Assembly: GCA_964036045.1 (NCBI GenBank)
Contig: OZ038386.1
Coordinates: 11,928,113 to 11,992,112, forward strand
DNA length: 64,000 bases
From: Eutreptiella sp. 'Long Island Sound 2002'
Taxonomy: Eukaryota > Euglenozoa > Euglenophyceae > Eutreptiales > Eutreptiaceae
Direction: 5' to 3'
Shown: positions 13,291 to 26,400 of the stretch, piece after piece
Position numbering within the stretch: the stretch's first letter is position 1
Layout: each line of letters opens with the position of its first letter
The notes under the pieces: generated by a model
Databases searched by the model: none
Seen by the model: the letters and a program-made list of their open reading frames with translations, nothing else
What the model was told of the DNA's origin: nothing
Position numbers and translations under genes: made by a program

Positions 13291-13925
13291 GCCCTGTGCG
13301 CTGTTCCTCGCTGCGCCTTGTGCAGCCCCACGCAACGCTCCTGCGCGGCCCCAGACTGCGCCTTAGTGCAGCCGCATGCCGCACCCTCTCACGGCCCCCT
13401 TGCGGCGCCCCTTCGGCGGCTCCGCGTTCCGCCCGAGCGCAGCCCCACGCTGCACTCCTTGCGCAGCCGCTGCGCCCCAGCCGAGCTCCAGGCTACGCAG
13501 CCGCATGCCGCACCCCTGCGCGGCCCCACACTGTTCCCCTGCGCAGTCCTACGGAGCCCCCCTGCTCGGTCACCCAGCGCGTTCCAGCGCAGCCACACGC
13601 AGCGCCCCCGGTGCAGCCAATGCGCCCCAGCCCAGCTCCACATGCTGCGCCCCTGCTCAGTCACGCGCTGCGCCCCGGCCCCGGCGAAGCCCCATGCTGC
13701 GCCCCAGCAAAGCCCCACACTGCCACGCTGCGCAGCCGTTGCACCCCAGCACAATCCCAAGCAACACCCCTGTGTAGCGGCCCCGCACAGCACCCCTGCG
13801 CGGTGCCCCGCTGCGCCCATGCACATCCCCACGCTGCCCCCCCCCCCCCTCCCAGAAAAAAACCGCCGCAGCGCAGGTACACCCCCACCGCCCCACCCAC
13901 ACCGAACGCGGACCCCCCCCCCCCC
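13290..13925 (+). repeat. Degenerate end of the C1 minisatellite
   Basis: Here the units become irregular. CAGCCCCACGC and GCGCAGCC fragments still recur but spacing and sequence drift, and there are runs of 10 C (about 13840) and 13 C (about 13914). This is the expected decay at the edge of a tandem array. No gene is seen. Confidence 0.65.
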
Positions 13926-14108
13926 CTGAAACCGGCAAGTGTCAGCCCCCGGTGGCGCGGGGTGCTGCCACGGGCCGCCCGCTTCGACCCGACTTGGCGG
14001 GACCGAGTAAGCCGCCCTATGGCGGTTGGGAGCCCCTCGTTTTCTGGGTCCCCCTCCAGCTGTGCTGGTGCCTCGGGCGGGTCGACCTGAAACCTGAAAC
14101 CTGAAAAC
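13926..14108 (+). other. C1 conserved 3' end with stem-loops and (CCTGAAA)3 tail
   Basis: This aligns with C2 23286-23477. Visible stems are CCGCC-CTAT-GGCGG (about 14011-14024), CCAGC-TGT-GCTGG (about 14056-14068), and a longer-range pairing of TCGACCC (about 13984) with GGGTCGA (about 14080). The last 22 bases are three copies of CCTGAAA and then satellite. Structured 3' ends followed by short tandem tails are typical of LINE and SINE RNAs read by a reverse transcriptase; the RT that would read this one is not known. Confidence 0.65.
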
Positions 14109-17100
14109 CACTCACCCACTCACCCACTCACCCACTCACCCACTCACCCACTCACCCACTCACCCACTCACCCACTCACCCACTCACCCACCCACCCACT
14201 CACCTACTCACCCACTCACCCACTCACCCACTCACCCACTCACCCACTCACCCACTCACCCGCTCACCCACTCGCCCACTCACCCACTCACCCACTCACC
14301 CACTCACCCACTCACCCACTCACCCACTCACCCACTCACCCACGCACCCACTCACCCACTCACCCACTCACCCACTCACCCACTCACCCATTCACCTAAT
14401 CACCCACTCACCCACTCACCCACTCACCCACTCACCCACTCACCCGCTCACCCACTCGCTCACTCACCCACTCACCCACTCACCCACTCACCCACTCACC
14501 CACTCACCCACTCACCCACTCACCCACTCACCCACTCACCCACTCACCCACTCACCCACTCACCCACTCACCGACTCACCCACTCACCCACTCACCCACT
14601 CACCCACTCACCCACTCACCCACTCACCCACTCACCGACTCACCCACTCACCGACTCACCCACTCACCCACTCACCCACTCACCCACTCATCCACTCACC
14701 AACTCACCCACTCACCCACTCACCCACTCACCCACTCACCCACTCACCCACTCACCCACTCACCCACTCACCCACTCACCCACTCACCCACTCACCCACT
14801 CACCCACTCACCCACTCACCCACTCACCCACTCACCCGCACACCCACTCACCCCCTCACCCCCTCACCCACTCACCCACTCACCCACTCACCCACTCATC
14901 CACTCACCCACTCACCCACTCACCCACTCACCCACTCACCCACTCACCCACTCACCCACTCACCCACTCAGCCACTCACCCACTCACCCACTCACCCACT
15001 CACCCACTCAACCACTCACCCACTCACCCACTCACCCACTCACACACTCACCCACTCACCCACTCACCCACTCACCCACTCACCCACTCACCCACTCACC
15101 CACTCACCCACTCACCCACTCACCCACTCACACAATCACCCACTCACCCACTCACCCACTCACCCACTCACCCACTCACCCACTCACTCACTCACCCACT
15201 CACCCACTCAGCCACTCACCCACTCACCCACTCACCCACTCACCCACTCACCCACTCACCCACTCAGCCACCCACCCGCTCACCCATGCACCCACTTACC
15301 CACTCACCCACTCACCCACTCACCCACTCACCCACCCACCCACTCACCCACTCACCCACTCACCCACTCACCCACTCACCCACTCACCCACTCACCCACT
15401 CACCCACTCACCCACTCACCCACTCACCCACTCACCCACTCACCCACTCACCCACTCACCCACTCACCCACTCACCCACTCACCCACTCACCCACTCACA
15501 CACTAACCCACTCAGCCACTCATCCACTCACCCACTCACCCATTCACCCACTCACCCACTCACCCACTCACCCACTCACCCACTCACCCACTCACCCACA
15601 CACCCACTCACCCACTCACCCACTCACCCACTCACCCACTCACCCACTCACCCACTCACCCACTCACCCATGCACCCATGCACCCACTCAGCCACTCACC
15701 CACTCACCCACTCACCCACTCACCCACCCACCCACCCACCCACTCACCCACTCACCCACTCACCCACTCACCCACTCACCCACTCACCCACTCACCCACT
15801 CACCCACACACCCACTCACCCACTCACCCACTCACCCACCCACCCACTCACCCATCCACCCACACACCCACTCACCCCCTCACCCCCTCACCCACTCACC
15901 CACTCACCCACTCACCCACTCACCCACTCACCCACTCACCCACTCACCCACTCACCAACTCACCCACTCACCCACTCACCCACTCACCCACTCACCCACT
16001 CACCTTCTCACCCACTCACCCACACACCCACTCACCCCCTCACCCCCTCACCCACTCACCCACTCACCCACTCACCCACTCACCCACTCACCCACTCACC
16101 CACTCACCCACTCACCCACTCACCCACTCACCCACTCACCCACTCACCCACTCACCCACTCACCCACTCACCCACTCACCCACTCACCCACTCAACCACT
16201 CACCCACTCACCCACTCACCCATTCACCGACTCACCCACTCACACACTCACCCACTCACCCACTCACCCACTGACCCACTCACCCACTCAGCCACTCACC
16301 CACTCACCCACTCACCCACTCAGCCCCTCACACAATCACCCACTCACCCACTCACCCACTCACCCACTCACCCACTCACCCACTCACTCACTCACCCACT
16401 CACCCACTCACCCACTCACCCATGCACCCACTCACCCACTCACCCACTCACCCACTCGAGCACTCAGCCACCCACCCACTCACCCATGCACCCACTCACC
16501 CACTCACCCACTCACCCACTCACCCGGCCACCCACTCACCCACTCACCCACTCACCCACTCACCCACTCACGCACTCACCCACTCACCCACTCACCCACT
16601 CACCCACTCACCGACTCACCCACTCACCCACTCACCCACTCACCCACTCACCCACTCACCCACTCACCCACTCACCCACTCACCCACTCACCCACTCACA
16701 CACTCACCCACTCACCCACTCACCCACTCACCCACTCACCCACTCACCCACTCACCCACTCACCCACTCACCCACTCACCCACTCACCCACACACCCACT
16801 CACCCACTCACCCACTCACCCACTCACCCATTCACCCACTCACCCACTCACCCACTCACCCACTCACCCACTCACCCACTCACCCACTCACCCACTCACC
16901 CATTCACCCACTCACCTACTCACCCATTCACCCATGCACCCATGCACCCACTGACCCACTCACCCACTCACCCACTCACCCACTCACCCACCCACCCACC
17001 CACCCACTCACCCACTCACCCACTCACCCACTCACCCACTCACCCACTCACCCACTCACCCACTCACCCACACACCCACTCAGCCACTCACCCACTCACC

Positions 17101-17748
17101 CACCCACCCACTCACCCACTCACCCACACACCCACTCACCCCCTCACACCCTCACCCACTCACCCACTCACCCACTCACCCACTCACCCACTCACCCAGT
17201 CACCCACTCACCCACTCACCCACTCACCCACTCACCCACTCACCCACTCAGCCACTCACCCACTCACCCACTCACCCACTCACCCACTCACCCACTCACC
17301 CACTCACCCACTCACCCACTCACCCACTCACCCACTCACCCACTCACCCACTCACCCACTCACACACTCACCCAGTCACCCACTCACCCACTCACCCACT
17401 CACCCACTCACCCACTCACCCACTCACCCACTCACCCACTCACCCACTCACACAATCACCCACTCACCTACTCACCCACTCACCCACTAACCAATCACCC
17501 ACTCACTCACTCACCCACTCACCCACTCACCCACTCACCCATGCACCCACTCACCCACTCACCCACTCACCCACTCACCCACTCAGCCGGGCACCCACTC
17601 ACCCATGCACCCACCCACCCACTCACCGACTCACCCACTCACCCACTCACCCACCCACCCACTCACCCACTCAGCACTCACCCACTCACCCACTCTCCCA
17701 CTCACCCACTCACCCACTCACCCACTCACCCACTCACCCACTCACCCT
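14109..17748 (+). repeat. 8-bp satellite array S2
   Basis: 3.6 kb of CACTCACC units with variants including CACCG, TCATC, CACACA and CCCCTCA. Its right part (about 17455-17748), with markers AACCAATCACCC, CAGCACTCACCC and ACTCTCCCACTC, is repeated in S3 (about 24175-24480) and S4 (about 30655-30960). C2 interrupts this block 56 bases after the CTCTCCC marker. Confidence 0.97.
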
Positions 17749-17750
17749 CA

Positions 17751-18032
17751 GCGGAGGTTCCCCAGCGCGAAGAGGCCGCCTGGGTTTTGCCATGGGAGGT
17801 AGCTCGCCTCCCAAAACACACGAAACCGCATGCCCCCCCCCCCCCCAGGGACAGCCAGCAAGAACCTCCGGGGGCGAGAGTTGGGACCCTCCCCCATGCG
17901 CCCTGGGCCATGAACCGACATGAGCCCCGTAAGAAACAGCCTCTGCTGGCCTGTGGCCATGCACAACTGAGCCAGCCCCGGGGGGAACCAGCCTGAACGG
18001 CCCCCCGGCGCGCCCCCCCCCGACAGCGCGGG
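17751..18032 (+). other. C2 conserved 5' head
   Basis: It contains the CCCAG / CTGGG hairpin equivalent to the C1 hairpin and a second stem GGGAGG-N7-CCTCCC at about 17793-17811, which is weaker in C1. A 14-C run is present near 17834. The block near 17858-17912 is almost identical to C1 7603-7660. The two heads diverge in the homopolymers and at their 3' side. Confidence 0.6.
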
Positions 18033-18886
18033 GCCAAAAACCTGTGGTGAGGCCCTCGCGCACACGCTGGCCCGGGCCCCAATAACCTCCTGGTGAGGAG
18101 CCCGGCGCCTGGGGGGGTCGCCAAAAGCCTGTGGTGAGGCGCCCCCCCCCCCCCCTCCTGCGCCTCCCAAGTCTGTGCCCCTGCACAGCCCCAGTCTGCG
18201 CCCCTGCGCAGCCCCAGTCTGCGCGCATGCGCAGCCCCAGTCTGCGCCCCTGCGCAGCCCCAGTCTGCGCCCATGCGCAGCCCCAGTCTGCGCCCATGCG
18301 CAGCCCCAGTCTGCGCCCCTGCGCAGCCCCAGTCTGCACTCCTGCACAGCCCCAGTCTGCGTATTGGGGCCCTCGCGCACACGCTGGCCCGGGCCCCAAT
18401 AACCTCCTGGTGAGGAGCCCGGCGCCTGGGGGGGTCGCCAAAAGCCTGTGGTGAGGCGCCCCCCCCCCCCCCTCCTGCGCAGCCCCAGTCTGCGCTCCTG
18501 CGCAGCCCCAGTCTGCGCCCATGCGCAGCCCCTGTCTGCGCCCATGCGCTGCCCCAGTCTGCGCCCCTGCGCAGCCCCAGTCTGCGCCCCTGCGCAGCCC
18601 CAGTCTGCGCCCATGCGCAGCCCCAGTCTGCGCCCCTGCGCAGCCCCAGTCTGCGCCCCTGCGCAGCCCCAGTCTGCGCCCATGCGCAGCCCCAGTCTGC
18701 GCCCATGCGCAGCCCCAGTCTGCGCCCCTGCGCAGCCCCAGTCTGCGCTCCTGCACAGCCCCAGTCTGCGTATTGGGGCCCTCGCGCACACGCTGGCCCG
18801 GGCCCCAATAACCTCCTGGTGAGGAGCCCGGCGCCTGGGGGGGTCGCCAAAAGCCTGTGGTGAGGCGCCCCCCCCCCCCCCCTCCT
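18033..18886 (+). repeat. Threefold spacer module in C2
   Basis: A block of about 115-125 bp, from CCTCGCGCACACGCTGG to a run of C, occurs at 18052-18163, 18369-18474 and 18779-18884 with almost no differences, separated by 9-16 minisatellite units. Each copy holds GCCTGTGGTGAGGCG. This is the C2 version of the C1 153-bp repeat. Confidence 0.82.
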
Positions 18887-21800
18887 GCGCAGCCCCAGTC
18901 TGCGCTCCTGCGCAGCCCCAGTCTGCGCCCATGCGCAGCCCCTGTCTGCGCCCATGCGCTGCCCCAGTCTGCGCCCCTGCGCAGCCCCAGTCTGCGCCCC
19001 TGCGCAGCCCCAGTCTGCGCCCCTGCACAGCACCAGTCTGCGCCCCTGCGCAGCCCCAGTCTGCGCCCCTGCGCAGCCCCAGTCTGCGCCCATGCGCAGC
19101 CCCAGTCTGCGCCCATGCGCATGCCCAGTCTGCGCCCATGCGCATCCCCAGTCTGCGCCCCTGCGCTGCCCCAGTCTGCGCCCATGCGCAGCCCCAGTCC
19201 GCGCCCCTGCGCAGCCCCAGTCTGCGCTCATGCGCAGCCCCAGTCTGCGCCCCTGCGCAGCCCCTGTCTGCGCTCATGCGCAGCCCCTGTCTGCGCCCAT
19301 GCGCAGCCCCAGTCTGTGCCCCTGCGCAGCCCCAGTCTGCGCCCATGCGCAGCCCCAGTCTGCGCCCCTGCGCAGCCCCAGTCTGCGCCCCTGCGCGGCC
19401 CCAGTCTGCGCCCCTGCGCAGACCCAGTCTGCGCGCATGCGCAGCCCCAGTCTGCGCGCATGCGCAGCCCCAGTCTGCGCCCCTGCGCAGCCCCAGTCCG
19501 CGCCCCTGCGCAGCCCCAGTCTGCGCCCATGCGCAGCCCCAGTCTGCGCCCCGGCGCAGCCTCAGTCTGCGCCCCTGCGCAGCCCCAGTCTGCGCGCATG
19601 CGCAGCCCCAGTCTGCGCCCCTGCGCAGCCCCAGTCTGCGCCCCTGCGCAGCCTCAGTCTGCGCCCCTGCGCAGCCCCAGTCTGCGCGCATGCGCAGCCG
19701 CAGTCTGCGCCCCTGCGCAGCCCCAGTCTGCGCCCCTGCGCAGCCCCAGTCTGCGCCCCTGCGCAGCCCCAGTCCGCGCCCCTGCACAGCCCCAGTCCGC
19801 GCCCCTGCGCAGCCCCAGTCTGCGCTCCTGCGCAGCCCCAGTCGGCGCCCACGCGCAGCCCCAGTCTGCGCCCCTGCGCAGCCCCAGTCTGCGCCCCTGC
19901 GCAGCCCCAGTCCGCGCCCCTGCACAGCCCCAGTCCGCGCCCCTGCGCAGCCCCAGTCTGCGCTCCTGCGCAGCCCCAGTCGGCGCCCACGCGCAGCCCC
20001 AGTCTGCGCCCTTGCGCAGCCCCAGTCTGCGCCCCTGCGCAGCCCCAGTCTGCGCCCATGCGCAGCCCCAGTCTGCGCCCCTGCGCAGCCCCAGTCTGCG
20101 CGCCTGCGCAGCCCCGGTCTGCGCCCATGCGCAGCCCCAGTCTGCGCCCCTGCGCAGCCCCAGACTGCGCCCCTGCGCAGCCGCAGTCTGCGCTCCTGCG
20201 CAGCCCCAGTCTGCGCCCCTGCGCAGCCCCGGTCTGCGCCCCTGCGCAGCCCCAGTCTGCGCCCCTGCGCAGCCCCAGTCTGCGCCCCTGCACAGCCCCA
20301 GTCTGGCCCATGCGCAGCCCCAGTCTGCGCTCCTGCGCGGCCCCAGTCTGCGCCCCTGCGCAGCCCCAGTCTGCGCTCCTGCGCAGCCCCAGTCTGCGCC
20401 CCTGCGCAGCCCCAGTCTGCGCCCATGCGCAGCCCCAGTCTGCGCGCATGCGCAGCCCCAGTCTGCGCTCCTGCGCAGCCCCAGTCTGCGCCCCTGCGCA
20501 GCCCCGGTCTGCGCTCATGCGCAGCCCCAGTCTGCGCCAATGCGCAGCGCCAGTCTGCGCCCCTGCGCAGCCCCAGTCTGCGCCCCTGCGCAGCCCCAGT
20601 CTGCGCCCCTGCACAGCCCCAGTCTGCGCCCATGCGCAGCCCCAGTCTGCGCCCCTGCGCAGCCCCAGTCCGCGCCCCTGCACAGCCCCAGTCCGCGCCC
20701 CTGCGCAGCCCCAGTCTGCGCCCCTGCGCAGCCCCAGTCTGCGCTCCTGCGCAGCCCCAGTCTGCACCCACGCGGAGCCCCAGTCTGCGCCCCCGCGCAG
20801 CCCCAGTCTGCGCCCCTGCGCAGCCCCAGTCTGCGCCCATGCGCAGCCCCAGTCTGCGCCCCTGCGCAGCCCCAGTCTGCGCCCCTGCGCAGCCCCAGTC
20901 TGCGCCCCTGCGCAGCCCTGGTCCGCGCCCCTGCGCAGCCCCGGTCCGCGCCCCTGCGCAGCCCCAGTCTGCGCCCCTGCGCAGCCCCAGTCCGCGCCCC
21001 TGCGCAGCCCCAGTCTGCGCTCATGCGCAGCCCGAGTCTGCGCCCCTGCGCAGCCCCTGTCTGCGCTCATGCGCAGCCCCAGTCTGCGCCCATGCGCAGC
21101 CCCAGTCTGCGCCCCTGCGCAGCCCCAGTCTGCGCCCATGCGCAGCCCCAGTCTGCGCCCCTGCGCAGCCCCAGTCTGCGCCCCTGCGCGGCCCCAGTCT
21201 GCGCCCCTGCGCAGCCCCAGTCTGCGCCCCTGCGCAGACCCAGTCTGCGCGCATGCGCAGCCCCAGTCTGCGCGCATGCGCAGCCCCAGTCTGCGCCCCT
21301 GCGCAGCCCCAGTCTGCGCCCCTGCGCAGCCCCAGTCTGCGCCCCGGCGCAGCCACCGTCTGCGCCCCTGCGCAGCCCCAGTCTGCGCCCATGCGCAGCC
21401 CCAGTCCGCGCCCCTGCGCAGCCCCAGTCTGCGCCCATGCGCAGCCCCAGTCTGCGCCCCGGCGCAGCCTCAGTCTGCTCCCCTGCGCAGCCCCAGTCTG
21501 CGCCCCTGCGCAGCCCCAGTCTGCGCCCCTGCGCAGCCCCAGTCTGCGCCCCTGCGCAGCCTCAGTCTGCGCCCCTGCGCAGCCCCAGTCTGCGCGCATG
21601 CGCAGCCGCAGTCTGCGCCCCTGCGCAGCCCCAGTCTGCGCCCCTGCGCAGCCCCAGTCTGCGCCCCTGCGCAGCCCCAGTCCGCGCCCCTGCACAGCCC
21701 CAGTCCGCGCCCCTGCGCAGCCCCAGTCTGCGCTCCTGCGCAGCCCCAGTCTGCGCCCATGCGCAGCCCCAGTCTGCGCCCCTGCGCAGCCCCTGTCTGC

Positions 21801-23205
21801 GCTCATGCGCAGCCCCAGTCTGCGCCCATGCGCAGCCCCAGTCTGCGCCCCTGCGCAGCCCCAGTCTGCGCCCATGCGCAGCCCCAGTCTGCGCCCCTGC
21901 GCAGCCCCAGTCTGCGCCCCTGCGCGGCCCCAGTCTGCGCCCCTGCGCAGCCCCAGTCTGCGCCCCTGCGCAGACCCAGTCTGCGCGCATGCGCAGCCCC
22001 AGTCTGCGCGCATGCGCAGCCCCAGTCTGCGCCCCTGCGCAGCCCCAGTCTGCGCCCCTGCGCAGCCCCAGTCTGCGCCCCGGCGCAGCCACCGTCTGCG
22101 CCCCTGCGCAGCCCCAGTCTGCGCCCATGCGCAGCCCCAGTCCGCGCCCCTGCGCAGCCCCAGTCTGCGCCCATGCGCAGCCCCAGTCTGCGCCCCGGCG
22201 CAGCCTCAGTCTGCGCCCCTGCGCAGCCCCAGTCTGCGCGCATGCGCAGCCCCAGTCTGCGCCCCTGCGCAGCCCCAGTCTGCGCCCCTGCGCAGCCTCA
22301 GTCTGCGCCCCTGCGCAGCCCCAGTCTGCGCTCATGCGCAGCCGCAGTCTGCGCCCCTGCGCAGCCCCAGTCTGCGCCCCTGCGCAGCCCCAGTCTGCGC
22401 CCCTGCGCAGCCCCAGTCCGCGCCCCTGCACAGCCCCAGTCCGCGCCCCTGCGCAGCCCCAGTCTGCGCCCCTGCGCAGCCCCAGTCCGCGCCCCTGCAC
22501 AGCCCCAGTCTGCGCCCCTGCGCAGCCCCAGTCTGCGCCCCTGCGCAGCCCCAGTCCGCGCCCCTGCACAGCCCCAGTCCGCGCCCCTGCGCAGCCCCAG
22601 TCTGCGCTCCTGCGCAGCCCCAGTCGGCGCCCACGCGCAGCCCCAGTCTGCGCCCTTGCGCAGCCCCAGTCTGCGCCCCTGCGCAGCCCCAGTCTGCGCC
22701 CATGCGCAGCCCCAGTCTGCGCCCCTGCGCAGCCCCAGTCTGCGCGCCTGCGCAGCCCCGGTCTGCGCCCATGCGCAGCCCCAGTCTGCGCCCCTGCGCA
22801 GCCCCAGACTGCGCCCCTGCGCAGCCGCAGTCTGCGCTCCTGCGCAGCCCCAGTCTGCGCCCCTGCGCAGCCCCGGTCTGCGCCCCTGCGCAGCCCCAGT
22901 CTGCGCCCCTGCGCAGCCCCAGTCTGCGCCCCTGCACAGCCCCAGTCTGGCCCATGCGCAGCCCCAGTCTGCGCTCCTGCGCGGCCCCAGTCTGCGCCCA
23001 TGCGCAGCCCCAGTCTGCGCCCCTGCGCAGCCCCAGTCTGCGCCCCTGTGCAGCCCCAGTCTGCGCGCATGCGCAGCCCCAGTCTGCGCCCCTGCGCGGC
23101 CCCAGTCTGCGCCCCTGCGCAGCCCCAGTCTGCGCCCATGCGCAGCCCCCGTCTGCGCCCCTGCGCAGCCCCAGTCCGCGCCCCTGCGCAGCCCCTTGCC
23201 TTGAC
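18160..23205 (+). repeat. 23-bp minisatellite, core of C2
   Basis: More than 200 units of 23 bp: GCGCAGCCCCAGTCTGCGC plus CCCT, CCAT, TCCT or GCAT. Within each unit GCGCAG and CTGCGC are inverted repeats around a 7-base loop, and across units CTGCGC-N4-GCGCAG is also a hairpin. Higher-order copies are evident: the marker AGCCACCGTC lies at 21351 and 22087 (736 bp, exactly 32 units), and GTCTGGCCCATG at 20301 and 22945 (about 115 units). Several frames on both strands are open for kilobases; these are not genes. Confidence 0.95.
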
Positions 23206-23477
23206 TGGCACCCCCGAGACGCGACCCACTCAACGCGCGGGGAACCCAACCTGACCCCAAATCCAGCGGAGCCCCCCCCCCCCCCACACACCCAAAACCA
23301 CGGCAGGTGTCAGCCCCTGGTGGCGCAGGGTGCGGGCATGGGCCGCCCGCTTCGACCCACCCTGGCGGGACCGAGTAAGCCGCCATGTGGCGGTTGGGTG
23401 TCCCACATTTTCAGGGAACCCCTCCGGCTGTGTCGGAGCCTCGGGCGGGTCAACCAGATACCAGATACCAGATACCA
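23206..23477 (+). other. C2 conserved 3' end with stem-loops and (CCAGATA)3 tail
   Basis: Unique sequence and a 14-C run are followed by the part shared with C1. Stems are CCGCCA-TG-TGGCGG (about 23380-23393) and CCGGC-TGT-GTCGG (about 23427-23439). The latter differs from C1 by an A-T to G-C pair exchange at the third position and a G-T pair at the fourth. GACCC (about 23354) can pair with GGGTC near the end. The tail is three CCAGATA units, then satellite. Confidence 0.65.
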
Positions 23478-26400
23478 CCCACTCACCCACTCACCCACTC
23501 ACCCACTCACCCACTCACCCACTCACCCACTCACCCACTCACCCACTCACCCACTCACCCACTCACCCACTCACCCACTCACACACTCACCCACTCACCC
23601 ACTCACCCACTCACCCACTCAGCCACTCACCCACTCACCCAGTCACCCACTCACCCACTCACCCCCTCACCCACTCACCCACTCACCCACTCACCCACTC
23701 ACCCACTCACCCACTCACCCTCTCACCCACTCACCCACTCACCCACTCACCCACTCACCCACTGACCCACTCACCCACTCACCCATTCACCCACTCACCC
23801 ACCCACCCACTCACCCACTCACCCACTCACCCACTCACCCACTCACCCACTCACCCACTCACCCACTCACCCACTCACCCACTCACCCACTCACCCATTC
23901 ACCCACTCACCCACTCATCCACTCACCCACTGACCCACTCACCCACTCACCCACTCACCCACTCACCCACTCACCCACTCACACACTCACCCACTCACCC
24001 ACTCACCCACTCACCCACTCACCCACTCACCCACTCACCCACTCACCCACTCACCCACTCACCCACTCACCCACTCACCCACTCACACACTCACCCAGTC
24101 ACCCACTCACCCACTCACCCACTCACCCACTCACCCACTCACCCACTCACCCACTCACCCACTCACCCACTCACACAATCACCCACTCACCTACTCACCC
24201 ACTCACCCACTAACCAATCACCCACTCACTCACTCACCCACTCACCCACTCACCCACTCACCCATGCACCCACTCACCCACTCACCCACTCACCCGCTCA
24301 CCCACTCAGCCGGGCACCCACTCACCCATGCACCCACCCACCCACTCACCGACTCACCCACTCACCCACTCACCCACCCACCCACTCACCCACTCAGCAC
24401 TCACCCACTCACCCACTCTCCCACTCACCCACTCACGCACTCACCCACTCACCCACTCACCCACTCACCCACTCACCCACTCACCCACTCACCCACTCAC
24501 CCACTCACCCACTCACCCACTCACCCACTCACCCACTCACCCACTCACCCACACACCCACTCACACACTCACCCACTCACCCACTCACCCACTCACCCAC
24601 TCACCCACTCACCCACTCACCCAGTCACCCACTCACCCACTCACCCCCTCACCCACTCACCCACTCACCCACTCACCCACTCACCCACTCACCCACTCAC
24701 CCTCTCACCCACTCACCCACTCACCCACTCACCCACTCACCCACTGACCCACTCACCCACTCACCCATTCACCCACTCACCCACCCACCCACTCACCCAC
24801 TCACCCACTCACCCACTCACCCACTCACCCACTCACCCACTCACCCACTCACCCACTCACCCACTCACCCACTCACCCATTCACCCACTCACCCACTCAT
24901 CCACTCACCCACTCACCCACTCACCCACTCACCCACTCACCCACTCACCCACTCACCCACTCACACACTCACCCACTCACCCACTCACCCACTCACCCAC
25001 TCACCCACTCACCCACTCGGCCACACACCCACTCACCCACTCACCCACTCACCCACTCATCCACTCACCCACTCACCCACTCACCCACTCACCCACTCAC
25101 CCACTCACCCACTCACCCACTCACCCACTCACCCACTCACCCACTCACCCACTCACCCACTCACCCACTCACCCACACACCCACTCACCCACTCACCCAC
25201 TCACCCACTCACCCACTCACCCACTCACCCACTCACCCACTCACCCACTCACCCACTCACCCACTCACCCACTCACCCACTCACCCATTCACCCACTCAC
25301 CCACTCACCCACTCACCCATGCACCCATGCACCCACGGACGCACTCACCCACTCACCCACTCACCCACTCACCCACCCACCCACCCACCCACTCACCCAC
25401 TCACCCACTCACCCACTCACCTACTCACCCACTCACCCACTCACCCACACACCCACTCACCAACTCACCCACTCACCCACTCATCCACTCACCCACTCAC
25501 CCACTCACCCACTCACCCACTCACCCACTCATCCACTCACCCACTCACCCACTCACCCACTCACCCACTTACCCACTCACCCACTCACCCACTCACCCAC
25601 ATACCCACTCACCCACTCACCCACTCACCCACTCATCCACTCACCCACTCACCCACTCACCCACTCATCCACTCACCCACTCACCCACTCACCCACTCAC
25701 CCACTCACCCACTCACCCACTCACCCACTCACCCACACACCCACTCACCCACTCACCCACTCACCCACTCATCCACTCACCCACTCACCCACCCACACAC
25801 TCACCCACTCACCCACTCACCCACTCACCCACTCACCCACTCACCCACACACCCACTCACCCACTCACCCACTCACCCACTCATCCACTCACCCACTCAC
25901 CCACTCACCCACTCACCCACTCACCCACTCATCCAGTCACCCACTCACCCACTCACCCACTCACCCACTCACCCACTCACCCACTCACCCACACACCCAC
26001 ACACCCACTCACCCACTCACCCACTCACCCACTCATCCACTCACCCACTCACCCACTCACCCACTCACCCACTCACCCACACACCCACTCACCCACTCAC
26101 CCACTCACCCACTCACCCATTCACCCACTCACCCACTCACCCACTCACCCATGCACCCATGCACCCACTCACCCACTCACCCACTCACCCACTCACCCAC
26201 TCACCCACCCACCCACCCACCCACTCACCCACTCACCCACTCACCCACTCACCCACTCACCCACTCACCCACTCACCCACTCACCCACACACCCACTCAC
26301 CCACTCACCCACTCACCCACCCACCCACTCACCCACTCACCCACTCACCCACACACCCACTCACCCACTCACCCACTCACCCACCCACCCACTCACCCAC

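Larger units (their letters stand above)
7495..14108 (+). mobile_element. Family C element, copy C1: non-autonomous retroposon with minisatellite core
   Basis: A 6.6-kb insert with sharp borders to satellite on both sides. Its first ~245 bases and last ~180 bases match the ends of C2 (17751-23477), while the cores differ in repeat sequence. This shows that the ends, not the core, define the family. No stretch resembles RT, integrase or transposase. The 3' end carries three copies of CCTGAAA followed directly by satellite, as in LINE or SINE tails. Orientation is the same as all other insertions. No target-site duplication can be recognised because the target is itself repetitive. Confidence 0.78.
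17751..23477 (+). mobile_element. Family C element, copy C2
   Basis: A 5.7-kb insert bounded by satellite on both sides. Its head (17751-18030) and tail (23286-23477) match C1, and the core is a different minisatellite variant (CCCCAGTCTGCG instead of CCCCACGCTGC). It ends in three copies of CCAGATA, where C1 has CCTGAAA. No protein-coding signature is seen. It lies in a satellite block of which two uninterrupted paralogues are visible (24416-24623 and 30896-31095). Confidence 0.78.

Noticed and set aside
18160-23205. CRISPR-like regular repeats of 23 bp
   Set aside because: There are no spacers; repeats are directly adjacent. No cas genes, and the context is eukaryotic.
17748-24213. Ala/Pro/Ser/Cys/Arg- or Gly/Ala/Asp/Trp-rich open frames of more than 1000 codons on both strands over the C minisatellites
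   Set aside because: A 23-bp unit without stops is open in several frames at once; variation is not codon-structured, and every frame shows the same unit.
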